64,000 nucleotides of DNA from Paenibacillus dendritiformis (GTDB taxonomy: Bacteria > Bacillota > Bacilli > Paenibacillales > Paenibacillaceae): contig NZ_AP025344.1 in NCBI RefSeq assembly GCF_021654795.1, forward strand, positions 3,348,501 to 3,412,500. The letters are read 5' to 3'. The notes under the pieces are model-generated. The model was given only the letters and a program-made list of their open reading frames with translations. It ran no database searches and was not told where the DNA came from. This document shows positions 43,097-53,265 of this stretch, one piece after another (position 1 is the first letter of the stretch; every line of letters begins with the position of its first letter). The translations under genes were made by a program, and so were the position numbers.

Positions 43097-43630
43097 TCAG
43101 GAATTATCGTTTTTCACGGTATAATGGAGTTGAACCATTTGTCCAAAACGCTTGGTGTCAGCCAAAACAAGCTTCAATTCCGGGTTGCCCGGCTTGAACA
43201 GCGGAATTCCTTCGCCTAACAGCGTTGGCATCATCGTGATGATAAACTCATCAACGAGTTTTCTTTTCATAAGTACGTCGAGAATTTCGGCTCCGCCGAC
43301 GATCCAGATTTTGGAACCCTCTCGTTTCTTCAGCTTCTCGATGAACCCAGGCACATCCTCAGTGACAAAGGCAACATGCGGACTCGGCTCTTTCCCGGAA
43401 CGCGAGAATACATAGCACTCCTTGTCCGGATAAGGAAAATGATCGGCTAATTCAAACGTATGCTCGTATGTTTTGTTCCCCATTAATACGGTGTCAATCG
43501 TGTTATAAAATTCACCGTACCCGCCGTCTCCCTCTCCTTCTACTTCATAGAGCCAATCGATCGCTCCATTTTCACGCGCAATATAACCGTCCAGGCTAGT
43601 TGCGATGTATAATACGACAGGACGTTTCAT
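43097..43630 (-). CDS. RibD C-terminal/dihydrofolate-reductase-like protein
   Basis: The 177-residue protein matches the RibD_C/YwjB group of DHFR-fold reductases: VVLYIATSLDGYIARENGAIDWL at the N-terminus, VLMGNKTYEHTF, the NADPH-binding KIWIVGGAEILDVLM, and DEFIITMMPTLLGEGIPLF. It probably reduces a pteridine- or pyrimidine-like substrate with NAD(P)H; members are often horizontally mobile and of unknown substrate. It stands alone, with a GGGAG-like ribosome site before ATG 43630. Confidence 0.85.
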   Translation of the reverse strand: MKRPVVLYIATSLDGYIARENGAIDWLYEVEGEGDGGYGEFYNTIDTVLMGNKTYEHTFELADHFPYPDKECYVFSRSGKEPSPHVAFVTEDVPGFIEKLKKREGSKIWIVGGAEILDVLMKRKLVDEFIITMMPTLLGEGIPLFKPGNPELKLVLADTKRFGQMVQLHYTVKNDNS

Positions 43631-43807
43631 TTCTTTTTTCTCCCTTCACATGTGGAATCGTTTGATGCTAGCGGCAGTTCATTGCTTTCTATGATTCAAC
43701 ATAGCATGTAAATAGGTCATCTCTTGTCATATTAAAAATAAATCCGGCATCCGGTGTGCATCTTATCGTCATTTTACATACGGGTTTGTAAGCTTCGGGA
43801 AAAAGCA

Positions 43808-43845
43808 AAGAGCCTTAATCCGCTTGCGCATCGGACTAAGGCTGT
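43808..43845 (-). terminator. Terminator of the P450-reductase gene
   Basis: On the minus strand AGCCTTAGTCCG-ATGCGCAAG-CGGATTAAGGCT is followed by CTTTGCTTTTT, 20 bases after the stop. Confidence 0.8.
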
Positions 43846-43863
43846 TTCTTTAGTTTCTCACAA

Positions 43864-46800
43864 TCAAGCCTTTCCGCCGGCCCATACATCTTTGACGTAA
43901 CGTCCTTCGGCCTCGAGCCGGGCGAGCCATGCTTGCGCCTCCGCTTCGCCAATGCCGTGAACCGTCTGACAGCTCTGGCGCAAGGCAGCTTCTACCCCCG
44001 GAGCCATTCTGCTTCCGTCGCCGCAGACATAGAAGTATCCTCCCCGCTCCAGCAGGCCGATGAGTTCCATTTCCCGCTGCTGGATCAGATGCTGGACATA
44101 CGTTTTCGGCTGTCCCGGAATCCGTGAAAATGCGGTGTGGACCGCAACAAGCCCCTCTTGCTGGAACTGCTCCAGTTCTTCCCGATAGATATGATCCGCT
44201 GCATCGCGGCAGCCGAAATAGAGATGCGCCGGGCCAAGCCGGGCCCCTTCCCGTTTGAGCTCGCGGCGAGCCTGAAGGAACCCGCGGAACGGCGCGATCC
44301 CTACCCCCGGTCCGACCATAATCACCGGAGTTCCCGGATCTTCAGGAAGCCGGAAGCCTGACTCTGGCGTGCGGATGAACATGATGACGGAATCTCCCGC
44401 CTGCAAGCCGGCAAGATAATTGGATGCGACGCCCCGGTACTCGCCTTGGCCGCTCCAGGCCGGACCTTGCACTACGCTAACCGTAATGCTCGCCTGCCGC
44501 GGCTGGACGCGCGGAGAACTGGAGATCGAATAGTATCTCGCTTTTAGCGGAGGCAGCAGCTCCAAAAACTGTTCGAACGGCAGTTCACACGCCGTATACT
44601 TTTCCAGCAAATCAAGCATTGATATCCGCTGCTGCAAAATATGGAACTGGTATGCCTCTTCCTCCAGCAAAGCTTCGAGCTCCCGCTTATGGGGCGGGCA
44701 TGCGGTCCGTGCGGCAAGCTCGCGTATCTGCGCCCGGGTCGCGGCCTCCTGCAATTCCACGCTGCGGCCGAGCAGCTCGTACAGCTTGACAGGACGATCC
44801 AGCGGCAGGTGCGCCACACGCAAGCCGGACGTTGTCAGAATGACATGATCGTTGCCATCCAAGCCGAAGCGCTTCAAGACGCGTTCGACCAGCCCCTTCC
44901 GATTCTGAGGGAGCACGCCCAAATGGTCGCCCTCTTGATACACGACCCCCTCCGGAAGCGCAATTTCAATATGGCGCGTGCTGCGTCCCCCTCCTGCTTT
45001 TTGAAGCTCGCGGTTCGCAACGACCTTGGCATAATGGGCGTTATGCGATTCGGCAAGCGGCGCTTCTATCATGCCCCGGACCACATCCATAGACAGATCG
45101 GGACCTGCTTGGCGCCCCATTGCTTGGAAGCTCAGACCTAACGAACTCATCACGGCAGGCCAGAGCCGATCGCGCCAATTCTCCACCTCGGTCTCGAAAT
45201 CGCCGCCAACATCGCCGCCGTCCAGCGGTACAAGCCGCTGCCCCCCTTTGGCCGCCATCTGCGCGTCAATCCATGTCGGAACGCTCTGAAAGGTGCTGGC
45301 CCAGTTGCGATCGCCGCAGCCGAAGACGCAATAGCGAATCCCATCCAATTCGCCGGGACTCACCTCGCCCAGCCACTGCACGAAGCCGCGGGCATTATGG
45401 GGCGGCATGCCGTTATAGGACGACGTGACGATATAGATCACGCCCTCCGCAGGCAGCTTCCCGGCATAATCGTCCAGCGGCGCGACCTTGCTCTGGAAGC
45501 CCTGGTAACGCGCCGTATCCGCCAGCTCGCGGGCAATCCCCTCGGCCGTGCCCAGATCGGAGCCGTACAGCACGAGCAACGGGGTATCATGGCGCTCCGC
45601 CGGATCCAATGCTTCCCGTTCGGCCGCATTTTTCCTCAGCGCTGGCGTCCCGCTCCCGCCGCCTCCGATAATAAAGCCGGTTTGTCTGCCGCGGGGGCGG
45701 ACTTTTATCGTGAAGCCATCGGGCTTCACCGTCAGCGTTTCCTTCACCTTCAACTCGTAACGGGTATGATCGATGAACTCGAAATGCTTGAGCAGCATTC
45801 CCAGCACCAGCGTCGCCTCTTGCAGCGCGAATTGCTGCCCGATGCAGGCCCGCTGCCCGATTCCGAACGGCTTGTACGCATCATGCGGCACCCGGCTCGG
45901 GTCCTCGAACCGTTCCGGACGGAACGCCTCCGCATCCTCTCCCCAGGCGGACACGTCCCGATGCAGTTGGGGAATCAGAACAACCATCCGGTCCCCTTGA
46001 TTCACCGCATATTTTCCCGCGAGCACCGTATCCTGCTTCGCCTGCAATGAAAATCCGGGAGCCGTCGGCCACAGGCGCAGCGCTTCATCGAGAATCATGC
46101 GGACGTATTTCAAGTTCTTCACTTGGGCGTAAGTGGGAAGCGGCTCCGTTAACACGCGGTCTACCTCATCGTATCCCTTTTGCATCTTGTCGGGATTGTT
46201 CAACAGATAGTAGAGCGCAAAGGATAATAAACCGCTCGTCGTCTCATGACCGGCAATCAGGAACGTAATAATCTGATGCCGAATATTCGTGTCATCCAGC
46301 GACTCTCCCGTCTCCGGATCTTGGCCTTTCAGCATGTGTGCCAGCAGGTCATCCTCTTCTTGCTGACCGTGGGCCTTCCGTTCGGCAATAATTTTGTCGA
46401 CCAGGGAGAACATGAATTCGAGATCATGCCGGAGCTGGCGTCTCGACTTCACCATCAGCATATCTTGAATGCCGAGGCGCTGCGCTTGGCTCATCGTCTC
46501 GCTGAGCGCCCGCACCATGCTGGCGACAAATGGATGAGATTGTTCGCGGTAAAAGCTGTTAAACCGGTAATTGAAGCCGCATAGCCCGATCGTATCCAGC
46601 GCCAGCCGCGTCATATCTTCCGGCACGTCCACGCTCTCATCCGGATTCAGGCGTGACCACTTCTGCACCAGTTGGATTGCGATCTCCAGCATCTTGTCGA
46701 AATATCCGCGCATCGCCGTCCGGCCGAAGCTCGGGAGCAATATATTGTGAGCCTTCCGCCAATTCGGCTCTTCGGTTTCCGAAGTGAACAACCCGTCCCC

Positions 46801-47049
46801 CAAGATGGCGCGTACCTTTTCCAGCACGGTTTTGTCGACGATTTTGTCAAAGCGGGACGGATCGGTAAGCTCCTTCACCAATTCATAGCCCGACACAATG
46901 TGCAAATGTCCAAACGGCAGCTTTAAACGAAAAAATTCACCATACTCTTCCGCCAGCTTCATGAACGACTGAATCGGCATTTCCGTATCGAGCTGGGGCA
47001 GGTTGCCAAGCGGCCCATACGTTCTGGGCTGTGGAATCGCAATCGTCAT
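43864..47049 (-). CDS. Bifunctional cytochrome P450 / NADPH-P450 reductase (CYP102A, P450-BM3 type)
   Basis: The 1061-residue self-sufficient monooxygenase hydroxylates fatty acids near the omega end. The P450 part (1 to about 460) starts [17 protein letters not shown], has the oxygen-activation helix [19 protein letters not shown] (ExxR) and the haem cysteine in [14 protein letters not shown] (about residue 400). A flavodoxin-like FMN domain follows ([32 protein letters not shown]), then the FAD/NADPH domain ([51 protein letters not shown]). ATG 47049 follows GGAGGCG; a longer in-frame extension crosses an operator. Its TetR repressor lies upstream. Confidence 0.95.
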   Translation of the reverse strand: MTIAIPQPRTYGPLGNLPQLDTEMPIQSFMKLAEEYGEFFRLKLPFGHLHIVSGYELVKELTDPSRFDKIVDKTVLEKVRAILGDGLFTSETEEPNWRKAHNILLPSFGRTAMRGYFDKMLEIAIQLVQKWSRLNPDESVDVPEDMTRLALDTIGLCGFNYRFNSFYREQSHPFVASMVRALSETMSQAQRLGIQDMLMVKSRRQLRHDLEFMFSLVDKIIAERKAHGQQEEDDLLAHMLKGQDPETGESLDDTNIRHQIITFLIAGHETTSGLLSFALYYLLNNPDKMQKGYDEVDRVLTEPLPTYAQVKNLKYVRMILDEALRLWPTAPGFSLQAKQDTVLAGKYAVNQGDRMVVLIPQLHRDVSAWGEDAEAFRPERFEDPSRVPHDAYKPFGIGQRACIGQQFALQEATLVLGMLLKHFEFIDHTRYELKVKETLTVKPDGFTIKVRPRGRQTGFIIGGGGSGTPALRKNAAEREALDPAERHDTPLLVLYGSDLGTAEGIARELADTARYQGFQSKVAPLDDYAGKLPAEGVIYIVTSSYNGMPPHNARGFVQWLGEVSPGELDGIRYCVFGCGDRNWASTFQSVPTWIDAQMAAKGGQRLVPLDGGDVGGDFETEVENWRDRLWPAVMSSLGLSFQAMGRQAGPDLSMDVVRGMIEAPLAESHNAHYAKVVANRELQKAGGGRSTRHIEIALPEGVVYQEGDHLGVLPQNRKGLVERVLKRFGLDGNDHVILTTSGLRVAHLPLDRPVKLYELLGRSVELQEAATRAQIRELAARTACPPHKRELEALLEEEAYQFHILQQRISMLDLLEKYTACELPFEQFLELLPPLKARYYSISSSPRVQPRQASITVSVVQGPAWSGQGEYRGVASNYLAGLQAGDSVIMFIRTPESGFRLPEDPGTPVIMVGPGVGIAPFRGFLQARRELKREGARLGPAHLYFGCRDAADHIYREELEQFQQEGLVAVHTAFSRIPGQPKTYVQHLIQQREMELIGLLERGGYFYVCGDGSRMAPGVEAALRQSCQTVHGIGEAEAQAWLARLEAEGRYVKDVWAGGKA

Positions 47050-47081
47050 GCTACTACGCCTCCTCACAAAAAATGGAAATA

Positions 47082-47101
47082 CGGAATGAATATTCATTCC
47101 G
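47082..47101. promoter_or_regulatory. Operator between the repressor gene and the P450 gene
   Basis: A perfect 20-base palindrome with core GGAATGAATATTCATTCC. It differs only at the two central bases from the palindrome before the TetR gene and matches the layout of the Bm3R1/FatR operator of bacilli. It lies 33 bases before the P450 start. Confidence 0.8.
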
Positions 47102-47125
47102 CTTGCGGTATGAAAAACGACCGAG

Positions 47126-47692
47126 TCAATGGACCCGTATCGCATTCCAACAACATTCCTCCACGCCGGCAAGAAGCTCGTCCGTTTCCTCCAATACCTC
47201 CGCCCGGATCGTTTCGAACAGTTTGACGAGAGCGCCGTAAAAAATAGAGATCAAGGCATTCGGCGGCAATGGGGAGATGATTCCTTGCTCCTGCCCTTGG
47301 ACCAAGAAGTCACGAATAAAATTCATGCCCGATTCAAACGATTTCAGACTTTTCTCGTCCAGCAGTCGGGGATTCAAGTGGGAATCAATGAACGAAAACG
47401 CTTCTCTGTTTCCTTTGGCAAAATGGATCGTTTGCACAAAAATGTGATGAAATTGCTGCCGCACGGTTCCGGATGCGGGAAAACCATGAGTTACCGTCTG
47501 GAAAAACCTCTCCGCGCATTCTTGAAACAATGAATTCAGCAGGACTTCCTTGTTTTCGAAATACCGGTAAATGGTACCGGCTCCCACATTGGCGCTCTCG
47601 GCTATCATCGGCACGGTAGTCGCATCAAAGCCGCGGTCAGTAAATAATTGCAATGCTGCCTGTAAAATATCTTCTCGCTTCGTCGTCGCCAC
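47126..47692 (-). CDS. TetR-family repressor, Bm3R1/FatR type
   Basis: The protein is about 188 residues, near the length of Bm3R1. An N-terminal TetR helix-turn-helix is clear ([51 protein letters not shown]), followed by a helical ligand domain. GTG 47692 is preferred because AGGAAAGG lies just before it; the in-frame ATG at 47725 is inside the operator palindrome. Bm3R1 and FatR repress their own gene and the downstream CYP102A gene and release on fatty-acid binding; gene order, strand and paired operators here match that model. Confidence 0.88.
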   Translation of the reverse strand: MATTKREDILQAALQLFTDRGFDATTVPMIAESANVGAGTIYRYFENKEVLLNSLFQECAERFFQTVTHGFPASGTVRQQFHHIFVQTIHFAKGNREAFSFIDSHLNPRLLDEKSLKSFESGMNFIRDFLVQGQEQGIISPLPPNALISIFYGALVKLFETIRAEVLEETDELLAGVEECCWNAIRVH

Positions 47693-47710
47693 AAAACTCA
47701 CCTTTCCTAC

Positions 47711-47728
47711 GGAATGAACGTTCATTCC
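47711..47728. promoter_or_regulatory. Operator in front of the TetR repressor gene
   Basis: GGAATGAACGTTCATTCC is a perfect 18-base palindrome, essentially the known Bm3R1-type operator, about 20 bases before the repressor's start codon. It implies autoregulation. Confidence 0.8.
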
Positions 47729-47865
47729 TTAGTATCTTATACCAATAATTTCAATATTTCAAGGGCATAAAATTCAAATTTTTGTGAAAAGCTCGCTTCA
47801 CGCATTACCTGTCGGGATAAACCGGCACATGTGTGCAGTTGCCTTGCTGATTATTGCTGGCTGTT

Positions 47866-48909
47866 TTATTTTTCAGGCAACCGCTTTGCCGCCAAGACGA
47901 TGAGCAGGATGATTCCCAAGTATCCGAACAACGGGTAAAGGTACGTGAGCAAGGAAGTAAAACCTGCTTGGCTGATAATAAAGCAAGCCAGAAGCACAGC
48001 CAATACGATAGCGCTTTTCGGAAGCTTATATAGACTTTGAATCTGTCTGGTGACCCCGAATACATTGCCTATCAATGTCGTAAAAATTTCCCCATATATC
48101 ACCAACAAGAACAGCACATGAACGAATGGGCCCAAGCTTCGAATAATCTCGGCCATCGGAAGTTGGAACTGCAGTATTTCCGGCATTCTGGAGTTGAGCG
48201 CAAAATGGCTGATTAACAGCATCATCCCGAGTCCGACTCCCCCCAAGAAGCCGCCCCACTTTATTTCGCTTTCATCCTCTACCTCTCGTCCCAGCGGAAC
48301 CATAACGGCTTGAGCAAAAGCAAGATTCAATGCGGCGTACATAAACGGACTCAGCATCCATTTCAGGTTGTCCCGTAGCTGTGTGTGCGATCCGGTCACC
48401 CCCCATATTCCGTCCATCTCGATAGCTCGAAAGGCAATGAGCACTATAAATACAAGCATCATGGGCACAACAAGAGAGTTTACGGCTAAAATCCCGTTCA
48501 GTTCCTTGCTCATAACCAGATAACTCAGCGCAACACTGACCACAATGCCAATCTGGTAAGGAAGCCCAAGCTGCTCCTCGAAAAGGGAACCCGTGCCGGA
48601 CAGCATAACGGCGGTAACGCCAAATAAGATAAGGAAAGTCAGTGCGTTCGCGACTTTGCCGAACAGATTGCCGAACAGGAAATTGTTAAATTCCTGATAG
48701 GAAAATGCCTGGATCCTGCGGGATAAAATCATCATTTTGGTGCCAAGCCATATAAACAGGAATGTGGTTACGGCAATGCTTATTCCTCCGAATGCCCCAT
48801 ACGCCGTGAAAAATTGCATAATCGATTGGCCAGAAGCAAATCCGGCCCCGACTACGGTTCCGATATAGGTTGCGGCAATTTTTAAGATCAAGCTCACTCT
48901 CTTTTTCAT
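47866..48909 (-). CDS. YkvI-family membrane permease
   Basis: The 347-residue protein has about ten hydrophobic segments and the family N-terminus LKIAATYIGTVVGAGFASGQSIMQFF, resembling the first helix of APC-superfamily transporters with its broken-helix glycine motif. Members such as B. subtilis YkvI have no proven substrate. ATG 48909 follows GGGGGAG. The gene stands between the P450 system and the helicase terminator with no obvious partner. Confidence 0.85.
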   Translation of the reverse strand: MKKRVSLILKIAATYIGTVVGAGFASGQSIMQFFTAYGAFGGISIAVTTFLFIWLGTKMMILSRRIQAFSYQEFNNFLFGNLFGKVANALTFLILFGVTAVMLSGTGSLFEEQLGLPYQIGIVVSVALSYLVMSKELNGILAVNSLVVPMMLVFIVLIAFRAIEMDGIWGVTGSHTQLRDNLKWMLSPFMYAALNLAFAQAVMVPLGREVEDESEIKWGGFLGGVGLGMMLLISHFALNSRMPEILQFQLPMAEIIRSLGPFVHVLFLLVIYGEIFTTLIGNVFGVTRQIQSLYKLPKSAIVLAVLLACFIISQAGFTSLLTYLYPLFGYLGIILLIVLAAKRLPEK

Positions 48910-49037
48910 TGGCTCCCCCGCAAGACAAGTTTTCTCGATTCGATCTATTCTATGTCTGAAATGCTGGTATATTCGAGGTATGTCCACATCTAACCGGATA
49001 TGAACACAAAGCAGCACCGTATTGCTTTTCCCATATA

Positions 49038-49074
49038 TAAAAAGCTCTTTCCCCCCTTTCAGGGAAAAAGAGCC
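49038..49074 (-). terminator. Terminator of the DinG-like helicase gene
   Basis: On the minus strand GGCTCTTTTTCCC-TGAA-AGGGGGGAAAGAGCTTTTTATA forms a strong stem with a T tract, 30 bases past the stop. Confidence 0.8.
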
Positions 49075-49103
49075 TTCCATTCGTTCATATGCGCTTCAAC
49101 CGT

Positions 49104-51149
49104 CTAGAGCTTCTCCTTCAGTTCGACCCCCGCGGGGAACGCCGCTTGGATCTGGGCCCGGATCGCCTCGGTTCGGTATGCGTCTCCGTCCAGAATCGCG
49201 ACCCGTCCATAATCAGACGACGTGCGGATCAGCCGTCCGATGCCTTGGCGCAGGCGAAGCAGCATATATGGCATGTCAACCTCGGCGAACGGATCCGCCG
49301 CGGCCTCGCGCTTCGCCAGGAATACGGGATCATCCGGCGGATAAGGCAGCGACCAGATAATGACCTTGGTCAGCGCCTCCCCCGGCACGTCGAGACCCTC
49401 CCACAGGCTGACGGCGCAGAGCACGCTGTCCGCATCCGCCTGGAAGGCGGCAATAAGGCGGCTGATCTCCTGATCGCCTTCATACAGGAAGCGCGTGCCG
49501 GATTCATCGGGATAGCCGGATGTCTCCATCTCCTGCTTGAAGCGCTGCAGCTCCTCCCGCGTCCGGAACAGCATCAGCGCGCCGCCGCGGGTCTGCTCCA
49601 GGATGGAGATCGCCATCCCGGTCCTTGCCGCGAAGCTGTCTTGACCGTAAGGAAGGGGCGCCGCCGCCTCCATCACATTCTCATAATCATAGGAAGACGG
49701 GACGGAGAACGACAAGTAGTCTCCCATCCCGAGACTGTCCGCCACGTACTTGAAGGAACCGTCCACCGACAGCGTCGCCGAAGAAAAGACGATCGGCATC
49801 CGTGCCGTGAAGAGCCGCTCCCCCAAGATCTCCTTGATCGTCTTCGGCATAATAGAGAAGACGAGCCCGTCCCCGCGCTCGGTCGTCCAGCATATCGGCT
49901 TGTCCAACCGTTCGAACAGCGCGAGCGCCTTTTGAATCATGTCGAGATGCTCTTCGACGATCCGCAGCTCATAGGCGTTCAGGGTGTACAGCTCGCTCTC
50001 ATATACGAGCGCTTCCTCGATGTCGTCGATCATTCGCCGGAAGCGGCGCAGCTCCTGCAGCAGCGGTTCGTCGAGCATCACCCGGCTGCGGTCGGAGCCG
50101 GCGATAGCCTGACTGCGCTCAGCCAGCGCACGGAACAGATATCCGCTCTGATCAATCGCCTGATCGATTAGCTGCGCCAGGTTCTCCCGCACCTCGCCGT
50201 TCAACAGGCGAAGCAGCAGCTCCTCGAAGACATCATGCTTGAGCTTGTAGCTGACTGCCATCAGCGCCGCCGACTCCAGCAGATGGCCTTCATCGAAGAC
50301 GACCGCGCAATGGTCCGGCAGCAGCGGCAATTGCCCTTCCCGCTTCCGGCTCTCCGCCGTCCACAGATGCTCCATATAATAATCATGCGAGCAAATAATC
50401 AGATCGGCAGCCTTGCGGTAATGCTCCCGGGACAGCGTCTGCCCGCAGCGGTGCCGCTTCTCGCACACGAAGCAATCCTGGAACGTATCCCAGTTGATCC
50501 GCTCCCACCGGGCATCGTTCAGCTCGGGATACTCGGTCCGGCCCCCGTACGCATGGAACGCTTGCCGGGATTCGGGGCGGCGGACGAAGCTTGGCAGCCC
50601 TTCATAGATGGCATCATAGAGCGGCGCGTCCTCGTCCGTCCACTTCGAGCGGGCCTGATCCAGCTTCATCAGGCAGAGGTATTGATCCGGCGATTTGCCG
50701 AGTCTGGCATCGATGTCCAGCTTCAGATGCGCCGACAGCTTCGCGATATCGCCTTCCGGCTTCACCAGCTGCTCGATGAGCGACTCATCCGCGCACGCGA
50801 TGACCGCAGGCTTCCGCATATAGCGGGCATAGCAGATCGCATACAGCAAATAAGCCATCGTCTTGCCCGTCCCTACTCCGGCCTCGGCAAGGATAGCCCG
50901 CTTCTCGGCATAAGCGCGCTCCAGTTGAAAAGCCATGTATATCTGCTCATCCCGCACTTCAAAGCCGGCCTCCGGCAGGATGTCATAAAAAACGTCCGCC
51001 ACCCAGTCGCTTACCTGCGGAATATAGGGGCGGGAGGGATCATAATCAAAGGGGTACCGTTCCAACGTATGTATAGCCTCCATCTTGTTCACGACTTCAA
51101 AAGAGGAGCCGAATGGAGCGTTCGCGGCATGCCCGATCTCCGAAGACAT
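49104..51149 (-). CDS. DinG/XPD-family ATP-dependent DNA helicase
   Basis: The 681-residue SF2 helicase shows Walker A AEAGVGTGKTMAYLL, an iron-sulphur-like cysteine set (CFVCEKRHRCGQTL ... ADLIICSHDYY, with one more Cys upstream possible), the DEGH box VVFDEGHLLE, SSATLSVDG and the last motif LRLRQGIGRLIRTSSDYGRVAILDGD. These match the 5'-3' XPD-like helicases used in repair and R-loop removal. ATG 51149 follows GAGGGAGAG; in-frame extension upstream has no better start. It lacks the N-terminal exonuclease domain of long Bacillus DinG, so it is the short form. Confidence 0.9.
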   Translation of the reverse strand: MSSEIGHAANAPFGSSFEVVNKMEAIHTLERYPFDYDPSRPYIPQVSDWVADVFYDILPEAGFEVRDEQIYMAFQLERAYAEKRAILAEAGVGTGKTMAYLLYAICYARYMRKPAVIACADESLIEQLVKPEGDIAKLSAHLKLDIDARLGKSPDQYLCLMKLDQARSKWTDEDAPLYDAIYEGLPSFVRRPESRQAFHAYGGRTEYPELNDARWERINWDTFQDCFVCEKRHRCGQTLSREHYRKAADLIICSHDYYMEHLWTAESRKREGQLPLLPDHCAVVFDEGHLLESAALMAVSYKLKHDVFEELLLRLLNGEVRENLAQLIDQAIDQSGYLFRALAERSQAIAGSDRSRVMLDEPLLQELRRFRRMIDDIEEALVYESELYTLNAYELRIVEEHLDMIQKALALFERLDKPICWTTERGDGLVFSIMPKTIKEILGERLFTARMPIVFSSATLSVDGSFKYVADSLGMGDYLSFSVPSSYDYENVMEAAAPLPYGQDSFAARTGMAISILEQTRGGALMLFRTREELQRFKQEMETSGYPDESGTRFLYEGDQEISRLIAAFQADADSVLCAVSLWEGLDVPGEALTKVIIWSLPYPPDDPVFLAKREAAADPFAEVDMPYMLLRLRQGIGRLIRTSSDYGRVAILDGDAYRTEAIRAQIQAAFPAGVELKEKL

Positions 51150-51243
51150 GCGCTCTCCCTCGCACCCAGCTCCTCCCGTGATTGAATCATCCCTTATTTT
51201 ATCGATTTTCGCCCCGTCCATCAATGCCGATGTTGGCCGCGAG

Positions 51244-52020
51244 TCAACGCGCCGAGAGCAGCGCGGACTCCCGCCTCGGCGCTTCGTTGCGCGTGACGAC
51301 CGCACCGGAACCGCCGTACATATCGAGCTCGCCGTCGATCTCCAGCTTCAGCACGGTGACGTTCTCGTGGGCATCCTCCGGCCTCATTTGTATCCAGGCC
51401 GTTCCCGGTATGTTGAACCACGGCACGCCCCCGTGAATCTCGTGGGTCAGCTCTTTGCCGGAATGAAGCACCGTTATTTTATTGATTTTGTTCGATAAGC
51501 CCTTCAGGCATACGCTCTCCTTCGGATTATCGTACACGAACAGATACAATGTCTTGCGGTCCTTCGATACCGTGCTGCCGCCCAGGTAATAGCGGCTATG
51601 GATACCTTCGCCGGTGCCGTACACCGCTTCCTCACGGGTGCGGATCCATGCGCCCAATCCGAGCAAAATGTCCTCCTGGCGCTTGTCTATCGTGCGTCTT
51701 CTCTCGGCCCGATATCAAGCAGCATATTGCCGCCCATCGTAATGCAGTCGCAGAACATGCGGATAATTTAATTCAAAGATTTATCATGATTGTCTGTCGG
51801 CACATATCCCCAGGAACGATTCATCGTCGTGCAGAATTCCCACGGCCCTTCCGGCCGCGTAATCGGAAGTCCCTGTTCCGGCGTCTTGTAGTCGCCAGCC
51901 CTTGAAGCCGCAAGTTGACGATCAGTTCAGGGTTGAACGATTTCAGATACGTCTTGAACGCGGGCAGATTCCACTGCTCGGCGCTTCGTTCCCAATCCCC
52001 GCCGAACCAATTTTGCACCA
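51244..52020 (-). pseudogene. GH29 alpha-L-fucosidase remnant
   Basis: Two minus-strand pieces belong to one glycoside hydrolase family 29 protein. The upstream piece reads WFGGDWERSAEQWNLPAFKTYLKSFNPELIVNLRLQG; frames then shift through GPWEFCTT- and SWGY-like segments (51860-51780), and the downstream piece LGLGAWIRTREEAVYGTGEG plus a beta-sandwich tail runs to 51244. The N-terminal catalytic half and the start are missing. It is inactive. Confidence 0.8.
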
Positions 52021-52223
52021 CACGAAGTCCTCCCTTTGGCATTCTAGCAAAAACCCAACGTTATTATCTCATAGAACAGATGCAAAGACATGCAAGAAAT
52101 CGTATAATAATCAAGGTGACCCACGGTTCATTTTCATGTTAACATTATGAAACTGTGATGAAATCCACACGTATTGTTAGGTAGTCATTGACACATCGTT
52201 AGTACAAGGGAGTGGAACAAAAC

Positions 52224-53264
52224 GTGAGAAACCGATGGATTGCAGGCTGCCTCGTCGCAGCATTGCTCGGAACGGCGCTGGCGGGATGCAGCAGTCCTCC
52301 GGCCGAAGAGCCCGCGCAAGGGGCTCAGCAGGAGAAGGAAACCCCTGTTCAGGTGGCCGCTGTAGAGAAAGGCTCTCTCAGCCAGCACAATGAAATTATC
52401 GGGACGGCCAACCCGAGCAGAACCGTCGATATCATTCCGAAGCTGAACGGCGAACTGGTACGCTTGAATGTCAAGAAGGGCGACATCGTCTCCAAGGGGG
52501 CGACGCTCGGCATCATTGACGCGGATGATCTAGAAGTCCAGCTGAAGCTGGAGCAGTTCAGCCTGGAGCAGGCGCAAGATCAGTACAAGACACTGCATAA
52601 CGCCCAAGCATCGGATCTTGAGCTGGATCAGGCGAAGCGCAGCATTGAACAGGCTCAGTTGCGCGTCAAGCAGGCCAGCAACAGGGTGGCGGATGCGACC
52701 TTGAAAGCCCCGATGAGCGGACAGGTTATTCGCGTGGCGGCGGAAGCGGGAGAATTCGTCACCTCAACCTCCCCGCTGTTCACGATCGTTTCCACCAATC
52801 CGGTGACGTTCTCGGCCAATGTCAGCGCGAATCAGATGCTGTTGCTGCAGAACCGGAAAGAGACGAAGGTCGAAGTGCCGGATGTGGGCAAAACCTTCAC
52901 TGCCCGGATCACGTATCTGTCCCCCGTCGCCAATGAAGGCGGATTCTACGCGCTCGAGACGCAAGCGGACAATGCGAAGGGCGAGATCAAGCCCGGCATG
53001 ACAGCGAAGTTCATCGTCGAGCAGGAAGTGTTGAAGGATGCCCTCCTCGTTCCTACGGAAGCGATCGTGGAGAAGAACGGCGCATCGTATGTGTTTGTCG
53101 TTAAAAATGGACGAGCCGTCGAAGAAGCCGTGGAAGTGCTGGAATCCCAATCCAAAATGACGGCGGTGAAAGGCAATCTCCAGGCGAACGATCAAATCGT
53201 CATCAAGGGACAAATGACCTTATCCGACGGCAATAAAGTGAAACTCATCGAGGGGGCGCGCTAA
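52224..53264 (+). CDS. RND efflux membrane-fusion lipoprotein
   Basis: The 346-residue adaptor has a signal peptide with lipobox LAGC (AGCLVAALLGTALAGCSSPP), a biotinyl-lipoyl barrel in two halves (IIPKLNGELVRLNVKKGDIVSKG and LKAPMSGQVIRVAAEAGEFV), a helical hairpin between (LEQFSLEQAQDQYKTL...) and a beta-barrel plus membrane-proximal domain. GTG 52224 follows AAGGGAG; the earlier GTG at 52212 overlaps that site. The permease gene starts one base after its stop, so they are one operon. It links the pump to the outside of the membrane. Confidence 0.92.
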   Translation: MRNRWIAGCLVAALLGTALAGCSSPPAEEPAQGAQQEKETPVQVAAVEKGSLSQHNEIIGTANPSRTVDIIPKLNGELVRLNVKKGDIVSKGATLGIIDADDLEVQLKLEQFSLEQAQDQYKTLHNAQASDLELDQAKRSIEQAQLRVKQASNRVADATLKAPMSGQVIRVAAEAGEFVTSTSPLFTIVSTNPVTFSANVSANQMLLLQNRKETKVEVPDVGKTFTARITYLSPVANEGGFYALETQADNAKGEIKPGMTAKFIVEQEVLKDALLVPTEAIVEKNGASYVFVVKNGRAVEEAVEVLESQSKMTAVKGNLQANDQIVIKGQMTLSDGNKVKLIEGAR

Positions 53265-53265
53265 C

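Noticed and set aside
49089..51185. Plus-strand open frames of 360 and 316 residues
   Set aside because: Both are antisense to the DinG-like helicase, whose motifs are complete on the minus strand.
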